This document shows positions 1 through 7,392 of a stretch of DNA of 64,000 nt, one piece after another; positions within the stretch are counted from its first letter, which is position 1; every line of letters starts with the position of its first letter. Made by a program: the position numbers and the translations under genes. The stretch lies in assembly GCF_003987175.1 (NCBI RefSeq), contig NZ_PIPM01000002.1, forward strand, positions 124,001 to 188,000. Direction: 5' to 3'. This stretch comes from Aliidiomarina sanyensis (GTDB taxonomy: Bacteria; Pseudomonadota; Gammaproteobacteria; Enterobacterales; Alteromonadaceae). The notes beneath the pieces are model-generated. The model was not told the DNA's origin and did not search any database. It was given only the letters and a program-made list of their open reading frames with translations.

Positions 1-282
1 CTGAGATCTATTGGATTAGATAGCGTCATACTTCGTCGTTTTGAGGGGATTGAGTGCTCTTTATACGTGGGAATTTCTGGTAGTTCATTTCTTGGTGAGG
101 GATATAATTTCGGCTACTGGTACCAACCTGAAAGCCTTGGGAACTACGAATACACTGAGGGTTTTTTTAGCTCGGAAAATGTGGAGTACAGAGATGCGAA
201 TCGAGTGCGAGGCGAAGAACCTGTAAAGTTCTCGATTGAGTTAACCGGTGGTTGGTATCTTCAATACTACCGTTATCCGTAA
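1..282 (+). CDS. C-terminal end of an unrecognised protein (partial)
   Basis: The reading frame is already open at base 1 and closes with TAA at 280-282, so only the last 93 residues of a longer protein are visible. The segment is rich in glycine and aromatic residues (for example GEGYNFGYWYQ) and ends in WYLQYYRYP. I see no membrane segment and no motif I can name. The gene start and its neighbours lie outside the window, so length, family and operon context cannot be judged. I am fairly sure it is translated because the frame is open to the window edge and the composition is protein-like, but I assign no function. Confidence 0.55.
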   Translation: MRSIGLDSVILRRFEGIECSLYVGISGSSFLGEGYNFGYWYQPESLGNYEYTEGFFSSENVEYRDANRVRGEEPVKFSIELTGGWYLQYYRYP

Positions 283-368
283 AGCGAATATCAAATCACA
301 GGTTGCCACCCTTTCGATTGGCCGCTTTCACTTTAATCATGGTCGTTGCCAACTACCGAGGAGATCTG

Positions 369-662
369 TCAATGAGAGTCTGCGTGGGCGGTTCGGCTTT
401 TCTTATATTGAAAAAACTCTTTGAGCGTGATGACAGCTGCCAGAAAGATCGCCCAAGAAAAGAGCTTAAGGAGTTCATCCATCGATGAAAGATCTAACGT
501 ATTCCGAGAGCCCAGTGCCGTATACAGACTGTGAATGACCATAAAGAGGCCGAGTGTCGATAGCATATTGATTACAAATTTTCTTAAAAAAGAATTTTCA
601 TGAGAGTATTTAGCTATTGGTGCTGCTACGGCAAAGCAACCCTTTTCAATTGATTGTCCCAA
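369..662 (-). CDS. Small putative membrane protein, family not recognised
   Basis: A 97-residue frame beginning with TTG at 662 and ending at 369. It contains two convincing hydrophobic helices, roughly residues 29-50 (FVINMLSTLGLFMVIHSLY) and 66-83 (LFSWAIFLAAVITLKEFF), followed by a basic tail, so an inner-membrane hairpin protein is likely. The ribosome binding site is weak and there is no upstream ATG. It stands alone between the partial gene ending at 282 and the S41 peptidase gene on the other strand. The two well-formed helices argue for a real gene; the TTG start, weak RBS and lack of a recognised family argue for caution. Bases 283-368 and 663-854 hold nothing else I can support. Confidence 0.45.
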   Translation of the reverse strand: MGQSIEKGCFAVAAPIAKYSHENSFLRKFVINMLSTLGLFMVIHSLYTALGSRNTLDLSSMDELLKLFSWAIFLAAVITLKEFFQYKKSRTAHADSH

Positions 663-854
663 ATTCCGAGATACAAAGCTTTGCCATGCTGGGGAAACCG
701 TATGCTTTTACGAAATAAAGCATCTAGGCAGTATCAGGTCCAAACCCAACAATAGATTACGGTCGACAAATTCTCAATAACTAGTCAATATGATATCTCG
801 ATTTTGTTAAACCACTTCGTGACAACAGATCGCGAACACGCCAAGGAAGTGCAA

Positions 855-3032
855 TTGAAATTCTTATTAACCCTCCTGCTAACGGCTTCTTTTGCTGCAT
901 ATTCGGCAGACCAAATTACTGAATTCTATATTGGCGATGATGGTCGACTTATTAATTGGCGAGTTTCCGATGACCGCGCGGTTACACTTGACTCTGCGAT
1001 CCGTTATGAAGAGCAAGTTAGCATTAGGCTAGACAACGACCGTTTTCGTGCCTCAACGAATCATGTACTGCGTTCGTTCCCTCTGAATTTCGAGGCTGAA
1101 ACCATTGAACTAAGAGCTAAGCTAAAGACGAAAGGTACAGGCGCCTATGCAGGCGCAAATATTTTTCTTCGGCAGGATATTTCACGCAACGCCATCGAGT
1201 TTTCAAATAGCCAACCCTTTGTATCTGCAAACGATGACGAGTGGCACGCGGTCCGGGTCGCGCAGGTCATAAACCCACATGCTGATTCGATCGTGATCGG
1301 GGCTTTCTTGTCGGGTCCCGGTACGGCATGGGTAACGGATGTTCAACTTTGGGTTGACGGAAAACAACTCAGTGAACTTCCGAACACTGAGCTTGCATCA
1401 ACCGTGTCATCAGCGCGCAATATGAACGACTTGCAAGAACTCTCCGTTAATTGGCAAGAATTGAATGAAGATACTATCAACAACCTCGTACGGTGGATGA
1501 AAGTTTGGGGTTTTCTTAAGTATTTCCACCCTGAGGTAGCGCAAGGGAACTTCGATTGGGATCTGGTATTTATCGAAGTCACGAGGTCTTTAGTGTTGGG
1601 GGAGGCGTTAAATCAGTCTATCAATGCTGTGTTAGACGACATTAGCGCTCCGAATACCTTAACATCGTCGAATACCGACTTAGAAAGTCGTAGTACTTTG
1701 GAATCCGCACCTTCTTGGTATTTAACAGATACAACTTATAGCCGCGATATTGTGGCGGCGTTGGAGGCCCTTCGTTTAAACCGGCACTCGTTTAACGATA
1801 GTGTTTACGCTTTTAGCGACCAAATGGCTCTCCCAGAGTTCGCTCGTGAAAAGCAACTATCGTCAGAACACCTACCAAACGAAATACGATTATTGATGCT
1901 CGCACGACTATGGAATGTACTCGAGTATTGGTTTCCTTATCGTGAAGAAATTCAATCTGATTGGTACGCCGTGCTAAACCAGCTAACGGCTAAAACGCTA
2001 CAAAATCACAGTGAATTTGAATTTAAGAAGATCCTACAAGTACTACTGGCGCAGCTAGATGATGGACATGCTGGTTTATCAGAAGCGATCTTCAAAAAAG
2101 GTTCGTGCTATCTGCCGTTTACTGTGCGTCACATAGATACAGACATTGTTATTAGCAGGATCCATAAGGATTTGCCCACAAAAAACGTGCAGGTTGGGGA
2201 TCGGATAGTCGCTATTGATGAGCAATACATACACGACTTAATCGAAGAGCAAACGCCGTACCACTCCGCCAGTAACGAGACTCATGGCTACTACTCGATT
2301 GCAAATGGACTTATGGCACGCTCATGTGAGGAAGCTACATTGCTTTCGTTAAGCAGAGCGGAAGAACATCATCAAGTAGCCATCTCCAATTATGGGGTAC
2401 CGGAACCAGCCCATAGCGTGCCGGGTGAAGTCGTCCAAACTCTGGAGGGTAATGTAATTTATTTGAAAGTCTCAGGTGTTGATTTCGACATGGTTGACCG
2501 TGCACTGGAGCTAAGCAGTGAAACAGGGAAGCTCATCATTGATGTTCGAGGTTATCCGAGCGCATTTATACTTTATTACTTAGGTAATCGGCTCGCAAAA
2601 GAGCCACAGAAATTTGCTCGTCTCGCCCGAGTTGATCCTGCATCCCCGGGGCGTGTCACTATGCTTGAACACATCTCCACACTGACACCCGAGGACTCAA
2701 TAGAGCTGGATGGTATTGCCATATTGGTAGATGAAGCATCTATCAGTCAGTCAGAATTCAGTGTAATGGCATGGAGGGAGCTGCCGAATGCTACAGTGAT
2801 TGGAAGCACAACCGCAGGCGCTGTCGGTAATGTCCGGCTGGTACCGCTTATGGACGGCATATCGGCGTATTTTACTGGGCTGAGGGTGTACGATAAGAAT
2901 GGTAATGACGTTCAAAACATTGGGATTGTGCCGGATATCTATGTTCGACCCACCCAGTCAGACATTCGAGAAGAACGCGATGTCGTCCTCGAAAGGGCGC
3001 TCGAAATACTCAATGACTTCAAGCCGAATTAG
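855..3032 (+). CDS. S41 family peptidase (C-terminal processing protease-like), exported
   Basis: A serine endopeptidase of family S41, probably periplasmic. I place the start at TTG 855 because an AAGGA sequence (843-847) sits 7 bases upstream and the product then begins with a clean signal peptide (MKFLLTLLLTASFAAYSA). The S41 hallmarks follow in order: KVWGFLKYFHPE near residue 213, DDGHAGLSE with His405, a PDZ-like stretch around VGDRIVAIDE, then LIIDVRGYP and the nucleophile region SISQSEF with Ser631, followed by GSTTAGAVGN. At about 725 residues it matches the larger S41 proteins with an N-terminal accessory domain. It is monocistronic. Codon use and base composition look more AT-rich than the rest of the window. 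Family call is secure; substrate is unknown. Confidence 0.85.
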   Translation: MKFLLTLLLTASFAAYSADQITEFYIGDDGRLINWRVSDDRAVTLDSAIRYEEQVSIRLDNDRFRASTNHVLRSFPLNFEAETIELRAKLKTKGTGAYAGANIFLRQDISRNAIEFSNSQPFVSANDDEWHAVRVAQVINPHADSIVIGAFLSGPGTAWVTDVQLWVDGKQLSELPNTELASTVSSARNMNDLQELSVNWQELNEDTINNLVRWMKVWGFLKYFHPEVAQGNFDWDLVFIEVTRSLVLGEALNQSINAVLDDISAPNTLTSSNTDLESRSTLESAPSWYLTDTTYSRDIVAALEALRLNRHSFNDSVYAFSDQMALPEFAREKQLSSEHLPNEIRLLMLARLWNVLEYWFPYREEIQSDWYAVLNQLTAKTLQNHSEFEFKKILQVLLAQLDDGHAGLSEAIFKKGSCYLPFTVRHIDTDIVISRIHKDLPTKNVQVGDRIVAIDEQYIHDLIEEQTPYHSASNETHGYYSIANGLMARSCEEATLLSLSRAEEHHQVAISNYGVPEPAHSVPGEVVQTLEGNVIYLKVSGVDFDMVDRALELSSETGKLIIDVRGYPSAFILYYLGNRLAKEPQKFARLARVDPASPGRVTMLEHISTLTPEDSIELDGIAILVDEASISQSEFSVMAWRELPNATVIGSTTAGAVGNVRLVPLMDGISAYFTGLRVYDKNGNDVQNIGIVPDIYVRPTQSDIREERDVVLERALEILNDFKPN

Positions 3033-3130
3033 CGAGTTGCTGCGTCAGCTCCTGAAATTTAAAGCCGCGTGGCAGCTTTAAACGCTTCATGTTAAGGTGA
3101 GCGACTTGTCGTTCTAACGCGGTATTGTGA

Positions 3131-4156
3131 ATGCGCTTTTATCTAACTCCTTTGCTTTCGGCCTTACTCTTAAGTTTTCTGCTTGTCAGTCCGCACGCGT
3201 CGGCATCAGATACTTGGTCGCTCGAATATAACGCAACCTGTTTCACGCCCCCATACGACACCTACGAAAACTTTATTGATCAGTTTGTTCAACGCAACAC
3301 CAACCCACGTTACGACCGCGCCTACTTCGAACGGATTTATCCCGCAGCTCAATTTCAATCACTACGCACTGATTTTGACTGTCGCTGGCTGGTTTATCGG
3401 AATGGAACTGCTTATGTCGGTGGCTTTGCGGTATTTCCTCGCGAATTTTCAGGTAAAGACGACGGCGCAAAACTACCCGTCATTATTTATAACCGCGCGG
3501 GTCACGGCCCAACCCATGGCGTAAGCTTTGCCGACATCTTCCAGCGCATTTTCCCGCTCGCTGAAGCTGGCTTTATGGTGATCGGCTCGCAGTATCGCGG
3601 TGGTGGTGGTGTGTTTTCTGGCATGAGTAATGGCACCGATGAATATGGTGGTCGGGATCTCAGTGATGTGTTGCGCCTTCCGCAGGTCGCCGAAGCGGTT
3701 GGCCCGGCCGATGCAGAACGTGTGGGGCTATATGGCCGCGCGCGAGGCAGTATGATGAGCTTTATGGCTGCGCGCGCACGTCCAAGTGCGTTCAAAGCGC
3801 TCGCAAGCGCTGCAACGGTGAGTGATCTTGGCGCATGGATTGATGAGTGGGACGGTGATCACGCAGCAACGCGGTACATCCCAGACTTCACTGAAAATGA
3901 AACGACCGCGTTGCAGGCACGTTCGGTTATCGAGTGGGCCGACGAGCTCTCATCTGATCTGCCGATCCTCTTGATTCATGGCCAGCGCGATTGGAATCTT
4001 CCGGCAACGCAGTCTGAAGCATTAAGCGCACGTTTAAACGAACTGGGGCACTCACATGAATTGCTGCTGTGGTCACATGCGGATCATCAATTCACGAATT
4101 ATCGGAGCGACCTCACACAAGCATTGATTGACTTCTTTTCGACACACTTAAAATAA
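3131..4156 (+). CDS. Exported alpha/beta-hydrolase (S9-like) lacking the nucleophile serine
   Basis: A 341-residue protein with a signal peptide (about residues 1-25, cleaved near ASAS-D) and a prolyl-oligopeptidase-type alpha/beta-hydrolase fold. The acid and base of the triad are visible: Asp287 in HGQRDWNLP and a histidine at 316 or 319 in SHADHQF. The nucleophile elbow, which in this family reads Gly-x-Ser-x-Gly-Gly, reads YGRARGSMMS, with Ala204 (codon GCG at 3740-3742) in place of serine. A serine two positions later is not in the elbow position. The protein may therefore be a non-catalytic homologue or a binding protein. It is alone, followed by a hairpin at 4158-4182. Fold call is good; enzymatic activity is doubtful. 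Confidence 0.75.
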   Translation: MRFYLTPLLSALLLSFLLVSPHASASDTWSLEYNATCFTPPYDTYENFIDQFVQRNTNPRYDRAYFERIYPAAQFQSLRTDFDCRWLVYRNGTAYVGGFAVFPREFSGKDDGAKLPVIIYNRAGHGPTHGVSFADIFQRIFPLAEAGFMVIGSQYRGGGGVFSGMSNGTDEYGGRDLSDVLRLPQVAEAVGPADAERVGLYGRARGSMMSFMAARARPSAFKALASAATVSDLGAWIDEWDGDHAATRYIPDFTENETTALQARSVIEWADELSSDLPILLIHGQRDWNLPATQSEALSARLNELGHSHELLLWSHADHQFTNYRSDLTQALIDFFSTHLK

Positions 4157-4157
4157 C

Positions 4158-4182
4158 AAAGGCCAGCTTGCTGCTGGCCTTT
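4158..4182. terminator. Hairpin terminator between convergent genes
   Basis: A perfect 10-bp stem (AAAGGCCAGC / GCTGGCCTTT) with a 5-base loop starts one base after the stop codon of the hydrolase gene. The arms end in AAA and TTT, so it can act in both directions; the following T run is short, so strength is uncertain. It also faces the end of the EF-hand gene on the minus strand. Confidence 0.6.
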
Positions 4183-4204
4183 GATAACATTCGCTCATAT
4201 TAAA

Positions 4205-4804
4205 CTAGCGTGAATCCGTCCGATCGCGACGACGTTCTCCGCGTTCCTGTCGCCGTTGCTGCATCCGCTCGAGCGCTTCACCGCGGCGCTGTTCTGCCTC
4301 TGAGCGACGCTCTTGTGCTTCTTGCCGACGCTCAATGACGCGTTCCCGACGTTCTTCACTTAACGCACTCAGGCGCTCAACAAACTGATCTTCAGTAATG
4401 ACACCCGTGCCATCTGTATCCAGACGACGGAACATTTGTTGTGCACGTTCCTGAGCTTGACGGGTCATCACCTCGATCATTTCTGATTCTGTTAACGAAC
4501 CGCTCTGATCGAGATCGAATTCCTGAAAGTGCTGGCGGATCCGAGCTTCTCGAGCTGCCTGCATACGCTCGCGCATTTCTTCAGGCGACACATCCGAAGA
4601 CTCACCATCGAAGTGCTCGAACCACATCATACGGCCGCTGCCTTTTCCTTCGGCCCGTGGCCCGTATCGGCGGATTTCGACGCGCTTTTCACGCTTTTCT
4701 GCCGCCGCTTCGGTTTCTGCTGAAGCGGTCGTTGTGACAACACTTCCCAAAAACAGAGCGGGGGCTAGCGCAGGTATCAGTAACATAGATAACATCTTAT
4801 TCAT
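4205..4804 (-). CDS. Exported EF-hand calcium-binding protein
   Basis: A 199-residue secreted protein. Two ATGs lie six bases apart; I choose the inner one at 4804 because GAGGAG (4811-4816) is then spaced 6 bases away. A signal peptide covers about residues 1-29. Two canonical EF-hand loops follow: DLDQSGSLTESE (about 97-108) and DTDGTGVITEDQ (about 129-140), each with Asp/Ser/Glu ligands in the right places. The C-terminal third is a highly charged Arg/Glu/Gln-rich helix, probably a coiled coil. It lies downstream of the BaeSR-like pair and a BaeR-box-like sequence lies at the upstream edge of its promoter region, so control by that system is a reasonable guess, comparable to spy in E. coli. 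Its partner is unknown. Confidence 0.85.
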   Translation of the reverse strand: MNKMLSMLLIPALAPALFLGSVVTTTASAETEAAAEKREKRVEIRRYGPRAEGKGSGRMMWFEHFDGESSDVSPEEMRERMQAAREARIRQHFQEFDLDQSGSLTESEMIEVMTRQAQERAQQMFRRLDTDGTGVITEDQFVERLSALSEERRERVIERRQEAQERRSEAEQRRGEALERMQQRRQERGERRRDRTDSR

Positions 4805-4891
4805 TTTCATCTCCTCAGAGCAGCATTGCTCTCTTAACTCCCCAACAGTATGGCGAGTAAAGCTGCAGGAAATATGCGTACTTTATGAAGA

Positions 4892-4901
4892 AATTATGGA
4901 G
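4892..4901 (-). promoter_or_regulatory. BaeR-box-like sequence upstream of the EF-hand gene
   Basis: Read on the minus strand this is CTCCATAATT, which matches the core of the published E. coli BaeR box as I recall it (TTTTTCTCCATDATTGGC). It lies about 90 bases upstream of the EF-hand start and overlaps the stop codon of the response regulator gene. A 10-base match can arise by chance, so this is suggestive only. Confidence 0.3.
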
Positions 4902-5580
4902 TAGCTGTATATTTGTAACCAACCCCATAGACGGCCTGAATCAGCGTATTTGGCGCGCCAGCCGCACTTAACTTATGTCTTAGGTTTTTTATGTGACTAT
5001 CGACCGTCCGATCGCTCACCACCCGGTGATCATCATAAGCCGCATGAATAAGTTCCTCACGACGATACACGCGCCCAGGATGACGCGACAGGGTTTGCAG
5101 CAAACGAAACTCAACCGGAGTCAGCTCTAGCTCAACTTTACCGTATCGTGCCTGATAGGCACCAGGATCTAATGAAAGTGCAGTTGCCCCTGATGCGCTT
5201 TGTGCAGGCTCTGTCTGCCATTGTTGCCGGCGCAATTGGGCTTCGACACGCGCGACGACTTCACGTGGACTAAAGGGTTTTACGATGTAATCGTCCGCAC
5301 CGAGCTTTAGACCGACAATCCGATCGACTTCATCATGCCGGGCAGTGATAAAGAATACGGGTACCCGACTGCGTTCCCGAATGCGCCTACACAGCTCGAG
5401 TCCATCGAGTCCCGGCATCATCACGTCTAACAGAACAAGATCCCATTCGGCTTCGCTAAATGCTTTCCAAGCCTCCCCACCATCGAGATGGTGAGTGCAG
5501 CTATGTCCGGCTTGCTCTAGATAGTCTTTGAGTAACGAGCCAATCTCCGGCTCATCTTCTGCGACGAGAATTCTACCCAT
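4894..5580 (-). CDS. baeR: BaeR-like OmpR-family response regulator
   Basis: A 228-residue two-component response regulator. The ATG at 5580 (MGRILVAEDEPEIG) aligns with the family start. The receiver domain (1-118) keeps the acidic pair EDE, phosphoacceptor Asp52 in LLDVMMPG, and Lys in IVKPFSPREVVARV. The C-terminal winged helix (about 130-226) contains LTPVEFRLLQTL, VVSDRTVDSHIKNLRHKL and AVYGVGYKY, which closely resemble E. coli BaeR. It overlaps the end of the kinase gene by 8 bases, so the two are translationally coupled. BaeR in E. coli answers envelope stress and drives spy and RND pumps; here the next gene downstream is the exported EF-hand protein. Family certain; orthology to BaeR likely but not proven. 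Confidence 0.85.
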   Translation of the reverse strand: MGRILVAEDEPEIGSLLKDYLEQAGHSCTHHLDGGEAWKAFSEAEWDLVLLDVMMPGLDGLELCRRIRERSRVPVFFITARHDEVDRIVGLKLGADDYIVKPFSPREVVARVEAQLRRQQWQTEPAQSASGATALSLDPGAYQARYGKVELELTPVEFRLLQTLSRHPGRVYRREELIHAAYDDHRVVSDRTVDSHIKNLRHKLSAAGAPNTLIQAVYGVGYKYTATP

Positions 5581-6991
5581 GCTCCGGTTTTCCTCCAAAC
5601 TGGCGTGGTAACTCAATGATAATACACAAGCCTCCGAGAGCGCTTGCTGTCGCCTTAACGCGGCCTTCATGCGCCCGAACAATTCGCTCGACCAACGCAA
5701 GCCCAAGACCAGAGCCCCCCGTGTGTCGAGCGCGATCTGACTGAACCCGATAAAACCGATCGAAGATGCGTGGTAATTGATCAGTTGAAACGCTTGGCGC
5801 ACTATCGTCGACTTGCACGCGAATCCAAGTTTCATTTGTACTAATGTGTATATCCACCGTGCCCGGCGCGTCCGTATAACGAATTGAATTGGTCAACACG
5901 TTTGCAAGCACTTGGCGTAATCGCTCTGGATCACCATAAAATGTCAGAGGCTTTTGAGAAGCGACAATCCGCAGACTTAGACCTTTCGCTTGGGCTGCGT
6001 CGTGATAAGACTCTGATACTTCAACCGTCAGAGCATTAAGATCAAAGGATTCCCAACGGTAATTGAGGCCCCCTAAATCGGCCTGGGCCAATGTATCGAG
6101 ATCCTGCACCAAGCGTGTCAATTGCTTCGCTTGCGCCTGTAATCGCTGAATGACTGGGAGCTCTGGCTTACGAACACCATCTTCAATCGCCTCGAGTTCT
6201 CCTTGCAAAACAGTCAGCGGCGTACGTAATTCATGAGCAATATCCGCCATGAACTCGCGTCGTTGATACTCATTCGCAGCAAGGGTCGCAGCAAGTTTGT
6301 TCAATGTTCGTCCAAGCTGGGCAACATCGTCCATCCCTTCTTGCGAGAAGCGTGTGCTTGCATCACCTGCCGCGAGTGCTTCGGTACTGTGTCGCAAGCT
6401 TTGCAAACGTCGCCGCAACCCATTGGCAAATAAAAATGCAACAAGCGCCGCTAAGACAACGGCTGCACCTCCAGCATACAGAAGTGCCTGCTGTTGATTT
6501 TGTGCATAGACCGCATCAATTGGAGCGACCGCACCACGTGGGATCGGTGTGCTCAATATGCCGAGAACTTGCCCTTCAAACAGCACGAGTTGAGAAACTG
6601 CATCCTCAATTCTCGGTCCAAAAATCAGCTCTCCTGAGTCGGTCACAAAGTTGAGTTCTTCAAATGAGAGGTCTGGATCCAAATTGAAGCGTTCCGGCTC
6701 GAGCCATACGTCCCGCTGAATATCACTTAATATCACACGCCATAGCTCGTGCTCTGGCACATCTGAAGTCAACTGGCGACGTTCATATTGGCCGTAATAC
6801 TCACTTAAAACCTCTGCAACTTGCTGTAGCCGATTGCGTTCTTGTTCTGCAAGGTACTGCGTAAAGTTCTGAATAAAGAGCCAGCGCATACTGAGCAAAA
6901 TTAGCACGACCAGCAACAAGCTGCTGCCCGCGATCGCGAGGAAAAGTTGCGAGCGGGTGGAAAGTTGATTCAAACGGAAACGGGTAAACAA
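5573..6991 (-). CDS. baeS: BaeS-like sensor histidine kinase
   Basis: A 472-residue membrane kinase. TTG at 6991 is the only reasonable start: an AGGA lies about 10 bases upstream and the first helix follows directly. Order: TM1 about 17-40, periplasmic sensor region 41-165, TM2 about 168-190, HAMP 190-242, then the phosphorylation helix ADIAHELRTPLT with His253, an N box around RQVLANVLTNSIRYTD, and G boxes FDRFYR and GGSGLGLALVERIV. Together with the overlapping response regulator it forms a complete two-component system. The start is only 3 bases after the ubiK stop codon, so ubiK, kinase and regulator are probably one transcript. The periplasmic domain carries no motif that reveals the signal. 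Confidence 0.85.
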   Translation of the reverse strand: MFTRFRLNQLSTRSQLFLAIAGSSLLLVVLILLSMRWLFIQNFTQYLAEQERNRLQQVAEVLSEYYGQYERRQLTSDVPEHELWRVILSDIQRDVWLEPERFNLDPDLSFEELNFVTDSGELIFGPRIEDAVSQLVLFEGQVLGILSTPIPRGAVAPIDAVYAQNQQQALLYAGGAAVVLAALVAFLFANGLRRRLQSLRHSTEALAAGDASTRFSQEGMDDVAQLGRTLNKLAATLAANEYQRREFMADIAHELRTPLTVLQGELEAIEDGVRKPELPVIQRLQAQAKQLTRLVQDLDTLAQADLGGLNYRWESFDLNALTVEVSESYHDAAQAKGLSLRIVASQKPLTFYGDPERLRQVLANVLTNSIRYTDAPGTVDIHISTNETWIRVQVDDSAPSVSTDQLPRIFDRFYRVQSDRARHTGGSGLGLALVERIVRAHEGRVKATASALGGLCIIIELPRQFGGKPEHG

Positions 6992-6994
6992 GCG

Positions 6995-7255
6995 CTAAAC
7001 GTCCTGCGAGGAGGGACCACCTTGCTCAAGGGCATCGAGCCGCTCTTCGAGCGCCTCAACTCGCTTGCGTAAACGCAAAATAAGTTCCTGTTGCACGGCC
7101 ATCTCTTCATGGGTAACGACATCGAGCCGGCCCAGTTGCGCTTGCAACGTCTGCTTCACGCGTTGTTCCATGTTGTCAGCCATATCGCGCACGCCGGGTG
7201 GAATACTTTCGGTAATCTGGCGCGCAATCTGCTCAATCTTTTTTGCGTCAATCAT
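6995..7255 (-). CDS. ubiK: UbiK, ubiquinone biosynthesis accessory factor (YqiC family)
   Basis: A small soluble protein of the BMFP/UbiK family that assists the late, aerobic steps of ubiquinone synthesis in E. coli. Three ATGs occur in frame; the third, at 7255, gives MIDAKKIEQIARQ, which lines up with the E. coli start, and GGAG lies 9 bases before it. The middle segment QTLQAQLGRLDVVTHEE and the C-terminal heptad region RLRKRVEALEERLDALE, a predicted trimeric coiled coil, are typical. At 86 residues it is close to family length. It is the first gene of a probable ubiK-kinase-regulator transcript, a pairing I do not recognise from E. coli. Confidence 0.88.
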   Translation of the reverse strand: MIDAKKIEQIARQITESIPPGVRDMADNMEQRVKQTLQAQLGRLDVVTHEEMAVQQELILRLRKRVEALEERLDALEQGGPSSQDV

Positions 7256-7392
7256 CTTCATGTTCTCCATCTACAGGTGACTCTACTATAGCATGACCAT
7301 GAGAAATCAAGAGCGTTTCCTGAACCTGTGGTTTGCGCTACAATGCGCGAAGCAAAAAGCCGTCATTCTGAACACCAAAAAGTGAGTTCCAC

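Noticed and set aside
252-488. Plus-strand open frame overlapping the minus-strand membrane ORF
   Set aside because: It overlaps the end of the partial gene, lacks an RBS and has no helix or domain pattern, whereas the opposite strand encodes two clear membrane helices.
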